Shown here piece after piece: positions 26,976 to 35,575 of a DNA stretch of 64,000 bases. The position numbers and the translations under genes were made by a program. The DNA comes from Streptomyces sp. NL15-2K (lineage in GTDB: Bacteria; Actinomycetota; Actinomycetes; Streptomycetales; Streptomycetaceae). Where the stretch lies: positions 992,001 through 1,056,000 of the forward strand of contig NZ_CP130630.1 in the NCBI RefSeq assembly GCF_030551255.1, given 5' to 3'. The stretch's first letter is position 1, and every line of letters begins with the position of its first letter. The notes beneath the pieces were generated by a model that worked only from the letters and a program-made list of their open reading frames with translations, was not told the origin of the DNA and made no database searches.

Positions 26976-27929
26976 ATGACAACCGTTGCCCGACCCCTGT
27001 TCCGAGACCCCATGCACGACGGCGCGACCGACCCCACCGTCATCCGGAACCGGCAGGCCGGAGAGTGGTGGATGTTCTACACGAGCCGGCGCGCCGACGC
27101 GCCGCCGATGAACGACGTGAGCTGGATACACGGAACCGACATCGGGATCGCGTCCTCCGCGGACGGCGGAGCCTCCTGGCTGTACCGGGGAATCGCCGAA
27201 GGGCTGGACATCGAGCCCGGGCGGCACACCTACTGGGCGCCTGAGATCGTCGACGACGGCACGGAGTACCACATGTTCGTCAGCGTGATCCGCGGTGTTC
27301 CGACGCAGTGGGCGGGCCATGCACGCGTGATCCGTCACTACACGAGCCACGACCTCTTCTCCTGGACCTACCGTTCCACCTTGTCGCTCTCGTCCGAGAG
27401 AGTGATCGACGCCTGCGTCCTGCGGCTCCCCACAGGCGGCTACCGCATGTGGTACAAGGACGAGGCCGATCACGCGCACACCTACGCGGCGGACAGCGAC
27501 GATCTGTCGCGGTGGACCGTCCGGGGGCCGGCCGTCGAGTGCTCGAAGCACGAAGGCCCGAACGTCTTCGAGCTCGGCGGCAGCTACTGGATGCTCATCG
27601 ACGAATGGCATGGACAGCGGGTTCTCCACTCACGGGACCTGGAGACATGGGAACCGCGAGGGCTCATCCTCGATCGTCCCGGGCAGGGTCCGGACGACGG
27701 GGGGTACGGCTACCACGCCGATGTCGTCACCAGCGAGCTCGGCGCGTTCGTCTTCTATTTCTCGCACCCCAGGCGATCCGACGACGACCCCGGCCCCCAC
27801 GACGACCACAACGGCCGCCGGAGCTCGATCCAGGTCGCCCGCCTGCGGGTGAGCGGAGACACCCTCGTGTGCGACCGCGACGAAGTCCTTGAGGCCCCCA
27901 TCCTCCCTCTCGAAGGGCCGGACCAGTGA
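26976..27929 (+). CDS. GH43-like five-bladed propeller glycosidase
   Basis: A 317-residue protein of the GH43/GH117-like beta-propeller group. The early aspartate GATDPTVI, the central DACVLRLPTGGYRMWYKDE and the EGPNVFELGGSYWM glutamate segment correspond to the base, modulator and acid positions of GH43-type enzymes. No secretion signal follows the chosen ATG at 26976; an upstream in-frame start only adds unrelated residues. Likely removes galactose or arabinose side groups; exact specificity is unknown. Confidence 0.82.
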   Translation: MTTVARPLFRDPMHDGATDPTVIRNRQAGEWWMFYTSRRADAPPMNDVSWIHGTDIGIASSADGGASWLYRGIAEGLDIEPGRHTYWAPEIVDDGTEYHMFVSVIRGVPTQWAGHARVIRHYTSHDLFSWTYRSTLSLSSERVIDACVLRLPTGGYRMWYKDEADHAHTYAADSDDLSRWTVRGPAVECSKHEGPNVFELGGSYWMLIDEWHGQRVLHSRDLETWEPRGLILDRPGQGPDDGGYGYHADVVTSELGAFVFYFSHPRRSDDDPGPHDDHNGRRSSIQVARLRVSGDTLVCDRDEVLEAPILPLEGPDQ

Positions 27930-28117
27930 CACTGGGGCCTTGCCGTTCCCGCCCTGACGGCCGTTCACATCTGCCTCAGGACTCCGGGTGGTCGTCCACG
28001 ACCTCACTCCGAACACGACCCACCGGCTGAGCGGCGCGCTCGCGAGCCAGATCGCCGGCACCACGACGCCGCTTCCCCGCAGGCCCGCAAAGTTCGAACG
28101 AAGGAAAACAAGCAGTC

Positions 28118-30427
28118 ATGCAGGCACTCCCCCGCAGCGCGGTACGCCTCCTCCCCGGCCCGTTCCTGAACGCGCAGGCCACCGCTCTCGACTACCTGCT
28201 GTCCCTCGACACCGACCGGCTCCTGGCACCCTTGCGGCGCGAGGCCGGCCTGCCGCCGGTCGCCGAGTCCTACGGCAACTGGGAGAACTCCGGTCTCGAC
28301 GGCCACACCCTCGGGCACGCGCTGTCGGGTGCCGCGCTCATGAGCGCGGTGACGGACGACCCCCGGCCGAAAGCCATGGTCGAGCGTCTGGTCCAGGGCG
28401 TCGTCGAGTGCCAGGACGCCCTGGGCACCGGCTACGTCGGGGGCATCCCCGACGGCGTGCGGCTGTGGCAGCGGGTCGCCGCGGGCCAGGTGGAGCGGGA
28501 CTCCTTCGAGCTCGGCGGTGCCTGGGTGCCGTGGTACAACCTGCACAAGCTCTTCGCCGGCCTGCTGGACGCCCACCGCCACGCCGGTTCGGACCTGGCA
28601 CTGACCGCCCTCCGACGGCTGGCCGACTGGTGGGACCGGGCGGCGGCGGGAATGGACGACGACACCCACGAAGCCATGCTCCGCACCGAGTTCGGCGGCA
28701 TGTGCGAGGTGCTGGCGGACCTCGCCGACGTCACCGGCACGGACCGCTACGCCGCCCTGGCTCGGCGCTTTCTCGACCAGTCGCTGCTCGGCCCGCTGCG
28801 CGAGCACCGCGACGTCCTCGACGGGATGCACGCCAACACCCAGATCGCCAAAGCCGTCGGATACCAGCGCCTCGGCGAGGTCGTCGACGACCCCGGCCTG
28901 CGGGACGCCGCCCGGTTCTTCTGGCAGACCATGACCCGGCACCGGACGTTCTCCTTCGGCGGCAACTCCGTACGCGAGCACCTGCACCCCCACGACGACT
29001 TCACGTCCGCGCTCGAGTCACCGGAGGGCCCCGAGACCTGCAACACCTACAACATGCTCAAACTGAGCCGCGCCCTGTTCCTCCAAGAGCCGGATGCTGA
29101 GGTGCTCGACCACTACGAGCGTGCGACGGTCAACCACATCCTCTCCTCCCTGCACCCCAAGGGCGGGCTGGTGTACTTCACACCGGTACGGCCGGGCCAC
29201 TACCGCGTGGTGTCGACGCCCCAGGACTGCTTCTGGTGCTGCGTCGGCACCGGGCTGGAGAACCACGCGAAGTACGGCGAGCTGGTGTACACCACCGAGG
29301 GCGACGACCTGTTCGTCAACCTCTTCATCGCCTCCCGGCTCAGCCTGCCCGAACAGAACCTGATGCTGGAGCAGACCGGGACAGCCCCCTACGACGAGGA
29401 GGTGAGCCTCGTGGTGCGGCGCGCTCCCGCCACGCCTGTGGCGATCCACATCCGCGTCCCCGGCTGGCACGAAGGGACACCGCGGATCCGTATCAACGGC
29501 GCGCCGCCCGAGGGCGGGCCGGCCCCGCTCACGACGCGCCGTGGAGCGGGCGGACAGCCCTTGACCTATGTACGTCTGGAGCGGCAGTGGCGTGAAGGGG
29601 ACACAGTCACCGTGGACCTTCGCCCGCGCATCAGCGCCGAGCTGCTCCCCGACGGCTCGCCGTGGGTGTCGTACCGCTTCGGACCCAGCGTGCTGGCGGC
29701 CGAGGGCGACCGGGGCGATCTGGTCGGGCTCTTCGCCGACGACTCCCGCATGGGACATGTCGCCGGTGGCCCGCTGCGCCCCCTGGAACACCTGCCCGTC
29801 GTGGTCGCCCGGAGTTCCTCCGATCTGGCGGCCGGCGTACACCGAATCGCCCCCGACCGGCTGGCGTTCGCCCTGGACCAGGTGGACGCGCGACCGGGTG
29901 AGTCCGTCACCCTCGTCCCGTTCGCCGGCATCCACGACTCCCGCTACCACCTCTACTTCCCCCTGGCGGAACCGGAACGCCTCCACGAGCGACGAGCGGA
30001 GCTCCGCGCGGCCGACGAGGCGGCACTCGCACTGCGCGACCGCACCGTCGACGCCGTTGCCGCCGGCGAGCAACAGCCCGAAAGCGACCACCGGTTCGAG
30101 GGGCACGACACATGGTCGGACCTCACCGACGGGCTGCGGTGGCGGGCAGCAACCGGATGGTGGTCCTACCGCCTGACAGACCCGGACGGTGCCGCAACCG
30201 GGCTTCAGGTGACCCACCTCTCAGGCGAGAGTGCCGGACCGACCCGTGTACTGGTCGACGGCCGTGTGCTGGGCACACTGACGCCGTCGCCGCATCCCGA
30301 GGGCCGGGAAATCTCCCAGGTGCTCCCGCTCGGTGCAAACCGTCTTGCCGGGACCGCCGAGATCCGGTTCGAAGCGGTCGGCCCTGCAAGCACCATCCGG
30401 CTGCGCGAAGTGCGCCTGGTGCGCTGA
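28118..30427 (+). CDS. GH127 beta-L-arabinofuranosidase (DUF1680)
   Basis: A 769-residue (alpha/alpha)6-barrel enzyme followed by beta-sandwich domains. The zinc/catalytic cysteine site of GH127 is visible: ETC at residues 306-308 and the CC pair at 374-375 in DCFWCCVGTGLENHAKYGE, matching E338/C340/C417/C418 of the characterised bifidobacterial HypBA1. It removes beta-linked L-arabinofuranose such as that of hydroxyproline-rich glycoproteins or arabinans. No signal peptide, so cytoplasmic. GAAGGAAAAC precedes the ATG. Last gene of the sugar operon. Confidence 0.93.
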   Translation: MQALPRSAVRLLPGPFLNAQATALDYLLSLDTDRLLAPLRREAGLPPVAESYGNWENSGLDGHTLGHALSGAALMSAVTDDPRPKAMVERLVQGVVECQDALGTGYVGGIPDGVRLWQRVAAGQVERDSFELGGAWVPWYNLHKLFAGLLDAHRHAGSDLALTALRRLADWWDRAAAGMDDDTHEAMLRTEFGGMCEVLADLADVTGTDRYAALARRFLDQSLLGPLREHRDVLDGMHANTQIAKAVGYQRLGEVVDDPGLRDAARFFWQTMTRHRTFSFGGNSVREHLHPHDDFTSALESPEGPETCNTYNMLKLSRALFLQEPDAEVLDHYERATVNHILSSLHPKGGLVYFTPVRPGHYRVVSTPQDCFWCCVGTGLENHAKYGELVYTTEGDDLFVNLFIASRLSLPEQNLMLEQTGTAPYDEEVSLVVRRAPATPVAIHIRVPGWHEGTPRIRINGAPPEGGPAPLTTRRGAGGQPLTYVRLERQWREGDTVTVDLRPRISAELLPDGSPWVSYRFGPSVLAAEGDRGDLVGLFADDSRMGHVAGGPLRPLEHLPVVVARSSSDLAAGVHRIAPDRLAFALDQVDARPGESVTLVPFAGIHDSRYHLYFPLAEPERLHERRAELRAADEAALALRDRTVDAVAAGEQQPESDHRFEGHDTWSDLTDGLRWRAATGWWSYRLTDPDGAATGLQVTHLSGESAGPTRVLVDGRVLGTLTPSPHPEGREISQVLPLGANRLAGTAEIRFEAVGPASTIRLREVRLVR

Positions 30428-30497
30428 CATCACCGGTACACAGACAACTCGGAGGAGTACGCGTACCGGCCGGCCATACCGATGCCAGAGTTCGCGC

Positions 30498-31412
30498 TCA
30501 GCCCCGGTGCTCCGCCCGTCCCTCCCCCAGTACGACGGCGCTGGTGCGGTTGGTGTTGGCGTCCTCGATGCACCCGCGCAGCCGCATCACGTCGTGCGAG
30601 GGCAGTGCGGGTCGAACGACGCCCGTATACACGCCGGCGTCCATCCGGTTCAGCGTGGCGTCGCCGTTCTCCGCCGCGGTGGAGCGGCGACAGGTCTCCC
30701 ACAGGTCCTGGGCGGCGAGCTGGACTGCCTGCGGGCTCTGGTCCCCGCGGGTTTCCACGCGGAACACCATGGTCGTGCTCGCGGCGTCCGGCGCCTGTTC
30801 GGCCCGTGTCTGCGTCGCGTCGGCCAATGCGGACCACAACAGGGGCACCATCAGGAGGCCGGCCACAGCCGCCACCACAGCGATCGCCCTGCGGCCGGTG
30901 CGGGCGGGCGGTATCGGCGGCTGGTCCTCCGGGGAGGCCGTCCCGGCGACCGGCGGTGCGGTCAGGGCCGCCAGCCGTCCGGCCAGCCGACGCTCCGCGC
31001 CCGGCCGTGCCGTGGCTCCGGCGACCTTCTGGAGGACCATGGCGACCCCCGAGAGCGCGGCACCGGCCACCATCAGCACGGGTACGAACACGAACGTGCG
31101 GCTTCCGTTCACATCCGTCAGGTCGCTCGAGCGCAGCCAGTTGAAGTGGTTCGGCACCGGATCACGGGTCTGTTCGAGGCGCTTGCGCACCTCCTCGACG
31201 CGGGCGTCGTTCTGCTCGAGCCGTTCCTCCAGCCGGGTCAGGCGGGTGAGCAGCAGGACGGTGGCGAGGAACACCTCGACGACGATCAGCAGGGCGGCGG
31301 AGATCAGGGCCCGCTGCCATTCCCAGCGGGTCAGGTAGAGCACGGTGTAGTAGCCGGCGTAGCCGGCGAACAGTCCGCCGAAGGTGTAGCCGACCAGTCT
31401 GATGGCCTTCAT
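30498..31412 (-). CDS. Membrane protein with cytoplasmic coiled coil, function unknown
   Basis: A 304-residue protein not recognised as a named family. Hydrophobic segments lie at about 8-27, 36-57, 106-128 and 176-196, with a charged helix at 60-88 (RLEERLEQNDARVEEV) likely to be a coiled coil. The C-terminal hundred residues are soluble and contain a cysteine pair about 50 residues apart. Its ATG overlaps the stop of the PEP-mobilising enzyme gene, so the two are coupled and may act together at the membrane. Longer upstream frames are shadow. Confidence 0.8.
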   Translation of the reverse strand: MKAIRLVGYTFGGLFAGYAGYYTVLYLTRWEWQRALISAALLIVVEVFLATVLLLTRLTRLEERLEQNDARVEEVRKRLEQTRDPVPNHFNWLRSSDLTDVNGSRTFVFVPVLMVAGAALSGVAMVLQKVAGATARPGAERRLAGRLAALTAPPVAGTASPEDQPPIPPARTGRRAIAVVAAVAGLLMVPLLWSALADATQTRAEQAPDAASTTMVFRVETRGDQSPQAVQLAAQDLWETCRRSTAAENGDATLNRMDAGVYTGVVRPALPSHDVMRLRGCIEDANTNRTSAVVLGEGRAEHRG

Positions 31413-33445
31413 GCCGCCGACTCCTCTCGTGTCGTGTCTCGTGTCGTGTCTCGTGTCGTGTCTCGTGTCGTGGGGGCTTCGGTTGCCGCGTCGGTGCTGT
31501 CGTCCGCGGTGACCGCGCCGGTCCCGCCGTCGACGGTGAGTGCTGCGCCGGCCGGGAAGCGGTCCACCGCTCCGGGTACGCCGACCGCCGTGGGGACGCG
31601 GTACTCGCGGGCCAGCACAGCGAGGTGGGACAGGGCGCTGCCGGTCTCCGCGACGAGTCCGGCCAGGCCGGGCAGCAGCGGTGCCAGGGCCGGGTCCAGG
31701 GAGCGGACGACGAGCACGGGACGGTCGGGGCGTGCGCCATGGCCGTCCCAGGCCGTGCCGGTGCCGAATCCGCCGCCGGCTCCCTGTCCCTCGCCGGACG
31801 TACGGTGTCCGGGCGGGAGTTGGGCCACGGGGCGGCCGTCGGCCAGGCGGAACGCGGCGGGCAGCGGTCCCGTGTCCTGCTGCGGCTGTCGTTCGGCGAG
31901 GTCGGCCGGCAGTCCGGCGCCGTCCGCCGCCTTGACCAGTTCGTCCCAGCGCAGCAACGACAGGCGGGACAGTCCGAGGTGGCATTCCCCAGGGCCCAGC
32001 CGGCGCGTCATCTCCCGCACCATCTGCGCCTGCATCTCCTGCACCCAGCGAATACGCAGCCGCAGTCCTTCGCGCACCGGCAGTGCGCCCACACCGCGCG
32101 GCACCGTGGTCCAGCCGGTCTGTCGCGGCAGCGGTGCCCGGTCGCCGAGCGTGGGCGGCAGCAGGACCAGGAGCACGGGGTGGCGTTCGACGAGCTGTTC
32201 GTCGGTCAGACCACGGGCGCGGCCCTCCGCCAGTTCCGCCAGCGCCTCCCCCGCGGAGGTGGCGCCGGTCCCGGCGCCGAGCAGGGCGCCCGCGAGGGAT
32301 TCCTGGGCGTGCAGGGAGGACAGCACCTGCCGGCCCCAGGCGACGGCGTCAAGGAGTTGGCCGCTGAGCATCTCGCCGGGCGCCGGGAAGTCGGCCAGCG
32401 CACGGTCCACGTCAGCCATCAGGTCGACCGCCAGCATCGGCAGCGCCGAGCGCAGTCGGCCCACGCGCCAGGCCGCTCCCGCTTTGCGGGCATTCGGCGC
32501 GGGGTTGATGAAGTCCGGGACGGGGTGGGCGGACGGTACGGCGCCCAGCAGCTTCAGATCAGCGGCGGCCCGTCCCTCCACGGTGGTCACCAGGCGGAGT
32601 CTGCGCAGTCGGCGGCGCGGTGCCGCCCCGGCGATGTCGAGGGCCAGGGTGAGGCCGTGGGACATCGGGGTCACCCACAGGTCCTCCTCCAGTGGCTGGA
32701 GTACACCGGGCAGGGTCTCGGCGACCGGGCCGGGCCCCAGCAGGCGGGCGCCCCGCGGCGGCCGCGCGGCCATCGCCGTGATGGGACGCGCCTGGAACAG
32801 CCACAGCCGTTCATCGGCGTCGAAGCCGAACTCCATGTCCTGCGGCCCGCCGAACACGCGCTCGGTCTGCTTTGCCAGCTGTACCAGCCGGACCCGCTGC
32901 CGGTGCGACAGCAGCCGCTCCCCGCGGGGCTCCGCCGGCTCCGTCCGCACGAGCCGGGCCATACGGGTCAGCTGGTAACGCACGCCTTGCGTGCTGCCGT
33001 CGACCAGCTGGTCCGGTCCGCCACGTACCGCGCTGACCAGGATCCGGTCGGTGCGGCCGTCCACCGGGTCGGCGCCGAACATCACGCCGCCGACGGCCGA
33101 GGTGAGCATCGGCTGCACCAGTACCGCCATCCCGTCGTCCTCCGGGGTGTCCTGCGGTGGTCGTAGGGGCCGTACCCGCCGCGCGGAGTCGAGCACGGTC
33201 TGCACCGCGGTGGTGAAGCCCTCCCACCCCTGCACGTCCAGCACCGACTCGAAACGCCCCGCCATGGAGGATTCCTCGGTGTCCTCGTGGGCGGAGGAGG
33301 AGCGCACGACCAGCGGTCTCTCCTGCCCCTCCGGCCCGGCCGGAGAACGCCACGCGGAACGCACCGCGTCCTCCCCGGACCGCGCCCCGGGCCCCCGCTT
33401 CACGGGCACCAGCACGAAGCCCGGCAGCGCGGGCAGTCGCGCCAT
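31409..33445 (-). CDS. PEP-synthase / rifampin phosphotransferase-like enzyme, short N-terminus
   Basis: A 678-residue member of the PPDK_N plus PEP-mobilising superfamily. The ATP-grasp part shows VVRSSSAHEDTEESSMAGRF (47-66) and PQDMEFGFDADERLWLFQARP; the phosphohistidine domain shows ETGSALSHLAVLARE with the histidine at 607. The usual N-terminal GGKGANLGE segment is absent: the frame opens at LPALPGFVLVPV directly after a TAA stop and without a clear ribosome site, so the 5' end may have been lost. Substrate unknown; relatives phosphorylate pyruvate or rifamycins. Confidence 0.75.
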   Translation of the reverse strand: MARLPALPGFVLVPVKRGPGARSGEDAVRSAWRSPAGPEGQERPLVVRSSSAHEDTEESSMAGRFESVLDVQGWEGFTTAVQTVLDSARRVRPLRPPQDTPEDDGMAVLVQPMLTSAVGGVMFGADPVDGRTDRILVSAVRGGPDQLVDGSTQGVRYQLTRMARLVRTEPAEPRGERLLSHRQRVRLVQLAKQTERVFGGPQDMEFGFDADERLWLFQARPITAMAARPPRGARLLGPGPVAETLPGVLQPLEEDLWVTPMSHGLTLALDIAGAAPRRRLRRLRLVTTVEGRAAADLKLLGAVPSAHPVPDFINPAPNARKAGAAWRVGRLRSALPMLAVDLMADVDRALADFPAPGEMLSGQLLDAVAWGRQVLSSLHAQESLAGALLGAGTGATSAGEALAELAEGRARGLTDEQLVERHPVLLVLLPPTLGDRAPLPRQTGWTTVPRGVGALPVREGLRLRIRWVQEMQAQMVREMTRRLGPGECHLGLSRLSLLRWDELVKAADGAGLPADLAERQPQQDTGPLPAAFRLADGRPVAQLPPGHRTSGEGQGAGGGFGTGTAWDGHGARPDRPVLVVRSLDPALAPLLPGLAGLVAETGSALSHLAVLAREYRVPTAVGVPGAVDRFPAGAALTVDGGTGAVTADDSTDAATEAPTTRDTTRDTTRDTTREESAA
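31425..31472 (-). repeat. Four 12-bp tandem repeats at the 3' end of the PEP-mobilising gene
   Basis: TCTCGTGTCGTG is repeated four times without mismatch on the plus strand. In the gene it encodes successive TTRD tetrapeptides in the C-terminal tail. A 12-bp unit keeps the frame, so copy number could vary without breaking the protein. Confidence 0.92.
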
Positions 33446-33448
33446 TTA

Positions 33449-33508
33449 GTTGACACATCACATCCGCTTTCTCTAAGTTCTGGGGTGTCGATCCTGTTGA
33501 CGCAACAA
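33449..33508 (+). promoter_or_regulatory. Orphan promoter/operator at a gene junction
   Basis: TTGACA (33449-33454), an 18-base spacer and TAAGTT (33473-33478) form a promoter reading into the antisense of a truncated hydrolase. The -35 is part of TTGACACATCAC, and TTGACGCAACAA lies at 33497-33508; both resemble the motif repeated before the pirin and oxidoreductase genes. The gene this promoter once served seems to be gone. Confidence 0.5.
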
Positions 33509-34216
33509 CCAAGAGTCCACGACCACCAGCCGGGCGCGGGCCACACTGGAAGGGACCACCCCCAAGGCGCGCAACTGCTCCAACCGGCGCGCGTACTCCT
33601 CCTCGCCGAGCGCCTTCTTGCTCCATCCCTCGACCTGGACGTTGGCCAGCTGCTTGGTCCACGACGTGACGAAGTTCCGGGCGAGGATGCCCCCGTGGTA
33701 GAACTTGTCGCGATAGAAATCGGTGTACCCGAACGGCGCGAACACGGCCTTGAGCGGTTCCGGATTGCGGGCCGCGACCTGCTTCGCCGCTACGGCGAAG
33801 TAGGACACGCCGAACATCCCGACCCCGCCCGTGCACCACGGCTGGGCCGCCATCCACTCGATGACGGCGACGATGTCGTCGACATCGCGCGGTCCGTAGT
33901 GGGAGTAGCTGCCGCCCGAGGCGCCGGTCCCGCGCGCGTTGACGATCACATGGACGTAACCGCGCCGTGCGTAGAAGTAGGGATCGCCGGCCTCGGCCTG
34001 AGCGTTCGCCAGGTTCATCGCGCGAGGGTGCGAGTGCGCGGTCTGCATAGCGGCGTCGTAGGCGTGCACCCCGAGCAGGCCAGGGAACTGGCCGTCGGAG
34101 TCCGGCCGGTACACCTGCGCGTCGAGCTCGACGCCGTCGTCCATCACGATGCGCACATGTCGCTCGACCAGCACGTCGTACTGTCGTGGCGAGGTTCTCC
34201 AGTTGACGCCGAACAT
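33473..34216 (-). pseudogene. Truncated CocE/NonD (X-Pro dipeptidyl-peptidase family) hydrolase
   Basis: The frame encodes the N-terminal 247 residues of an alpha/beta hydrolase that is normally about 550-600 long. The nucleophile elbow GVGMFGVSYFA and the RGTGASGG segment are present, but the catalytic aspartate/histidine half and the C-terminal jelly roll are missing; after about residue 215 the sequence no longer looks like the family. GGGGAGC precedes the ATG. It is the third gene of the GntR unit, ending in an unrelated promoter-like region, which points to a deletion scar. Confidence 0.8.
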
Positions 34217-34218
34217 CT

Positions 34219-34656
34219 CTACAGCTCCCCGAGGGCATCAAGCGCTGCGCGGGCCACGGCCACGTCCTGAGCGCTGGCGCCGCCGCTCACCCCGATCGCA
34301 CCGATCACGCGACCGCCGCCGGTGATGGGAAGACCGCCGGCGACCGAGCTGAACCTGGGTACTGCCGGCATGTACGCCAGCGCCGCCGGGTCCGAACTGA
34401 CAAAGGCGTGCACCTGTTCGGTGGGAGCACCGGCATTGGCGGCCGTCCAGGCTTTGTCGGATGCCACCTTCATGGGCAGCAGGCCGGCGCCGTCCGTGCG
34501 CGCGATCGCGATCGGCTCCCCGGCGACGTCGCTGACGACGATGGCCGCCGGCATACCGGCCTCGCGTGCGCTCTCGACAGCGGCCTCGAGCAGTCGGCGA
34601 GCCGTCTCGTAGCTCACCGTCGACCGCTCGTAGGTGGTCGGTTCCGAATCACTCAT
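34219..34656 (-). CDS. GlcG/HbpS-family heme-degrading/binding protein
   Basis: A 145-residue small alpha/beta protein with the family segments GMPAAIVVSDVAGEPIAIAR and GGLPITGGGRVIGAIGVSGG. Members bind heme or act as accessory proteins in catabolic clusters. It starts within the stop of the GntR gene (ATGA) and ends 2 bases before the truncated hydrolase. Confidence 0.9.
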   Translation of the reverse strand: MSDSEPTTYERSTVSYETARRLLEAAVESAREAGMPAAIVVSDVAGEPIAIARTDGAGLLPMKVASDKAWTAANAGAPTEQVHAFVSSDPAALAYMPAVPRFSSVAGGLPITGGGRVIGAIGVSGGASAQDVAVARAALDALGEL

Positions 34657-35420
34657 CTCGTTCCTCCCTCACTGTGACAGGCTTGGTGCAGCGCGGCACG
34701 GAGCAGGCGTGGGTCGTGCAGAGGATCCATCAGCGCCATCATCGACAGCGCTGTGGCAGCCAGGTGTCGGGCCAGCTCCGCACCAGCGCCCACGGCGTCC
34801 CCTCGGGACACCGCTTGCAAGATCCTGGTGTCGTGCTCCAGGACCACGTCCCAGGCGCTCGGCGTCTGAGTCATGTAGACACGGCGATACCGGCTCGCGT
34901 GATCGGCCAACTGCTTGATCTGCCGCAGCAACCGGCCATCGATGTCCGAGTAGAGGAGCGCGTGGTACCGCTCGTGCGGAGCCGTGAACCGGTCGTAGTC
35001 GCGCTGCTCGGCGCTTTGCCGCATCTCCTCGAGCGCCGTGGCCATCTGCTCCAGTTCACGCTCTGTCAGTGATGCTACGCGCACGGTCAGCACCAGCGGT
35101 TCCAGCACCAACCGCGAGGCGTAAAGCTCCTCCAGGTCGTCCAGCGAGAAGTCGGCAACCTGGACACGGCGGTTGTGCCTCGAGACCACGAGCCCTTCCC
35201 GCTCCAACAACCGGCACGCCTCGCGGATCGGGGAGCGGGACACCCCTAGGTCGCGAGACAGATCAGCCTGGGACACGACCGCTCCCGGCGGGAGTTCACC
35301 GTGCAGGATCCGGTTGCGCAGCAGTTCGTGAACCGCCTCGAGGGTGATAGTTCCCTGACCCGCCTCGCTCCCGGCCTCCGCTGATGTCAGCGAGTCTGGT
35401 GATCGTTCGACCATCGGCAT
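34653..35420 (-). CDS. GntR-family transcriptional regulator (FadR subfamily, FCD domain)
   Basis: A 255-residue regulator: N-terminal winged helix (AVVSQADLSRDLGVSRSPIR) and an all-helical FCD effector domain with metal-site type histidines (HERYHALLY, LARHL). It diverges from the flavin reductase gene. Two strong palindromes with the shared half ATTCTGT lie in the 155-bp intergenic region, one near each start, which fits autoregulation and control of both units. The start at 35420 has only a weak ribosome site; the next ATG is two codons later. Confidence 0.93.
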   Translation of the reverse strand: MPMVERSPDSLTSAEAGSEAGQGTITLEAVHELLRNRILHGELPPGAVVSQADLSRDLGVSRSPIREACRLLEREGLVVSRHNRRVQVADFSLDDLEELYASRLVLEPLVLTVRVASLTERELEQMATALEEMRQSAEQRDYDRFTAPHERYHALLYSDIDGRLLRQIKQLADHASRYRRVYMTQTPSAWDVVLEHDTRILQAVSRGDAVGAGAELARHLAATALSMMALMDPLHDPRLLRAALHQACHSEGGTR

Positions 35421-35459
35421 AGCCCCTGCGTGTACTCGATCCGTGTGGCGACACTCAGC

Positions 35460-35475
35460 ATTCTGTCGACAGAAT
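35460..35475. promoter_or_regulatory. GntR operator 1
   Basis: ATTCTGTCGACAGAAT is a perfect 16-bp palindrome 40 bases upstream of the GntR gene. It shares the half-site ATTCTGT with the second operator 76 bp away. Confidence 0.75.
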
Positions 35476-35530
35476 TACCTAGCGTCAAGGTGATTCGTCG
35501 CGAAGTTGGCCTTGTGAACGCATAGTTAAG

Positions 35531-35556
35531 GGTCCATTCTGTAGACAGAATGGACC
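35531..35556. promoter_or_regulatory. GntR operator 2
   Basis: Twelve-base arms beginning GGTCCATTCTGT, with their exact complement after a two-base centre (AG), form a 26-bp site just upstream of the flavin reductase ribosome site. The core matches operator 1 except at the centre. Binding here would block the flavin reductase promoter. Confidence 0.75.
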
Positions 35557-35575
35557 CAGTACTCAAGGAGGCGTC

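Noticed and set aside
31425..31472. CRISPR-like repeat array
   Set aside because: The units are 12 bp and directly adjacent with no spacers; it is a coding minisatellite.
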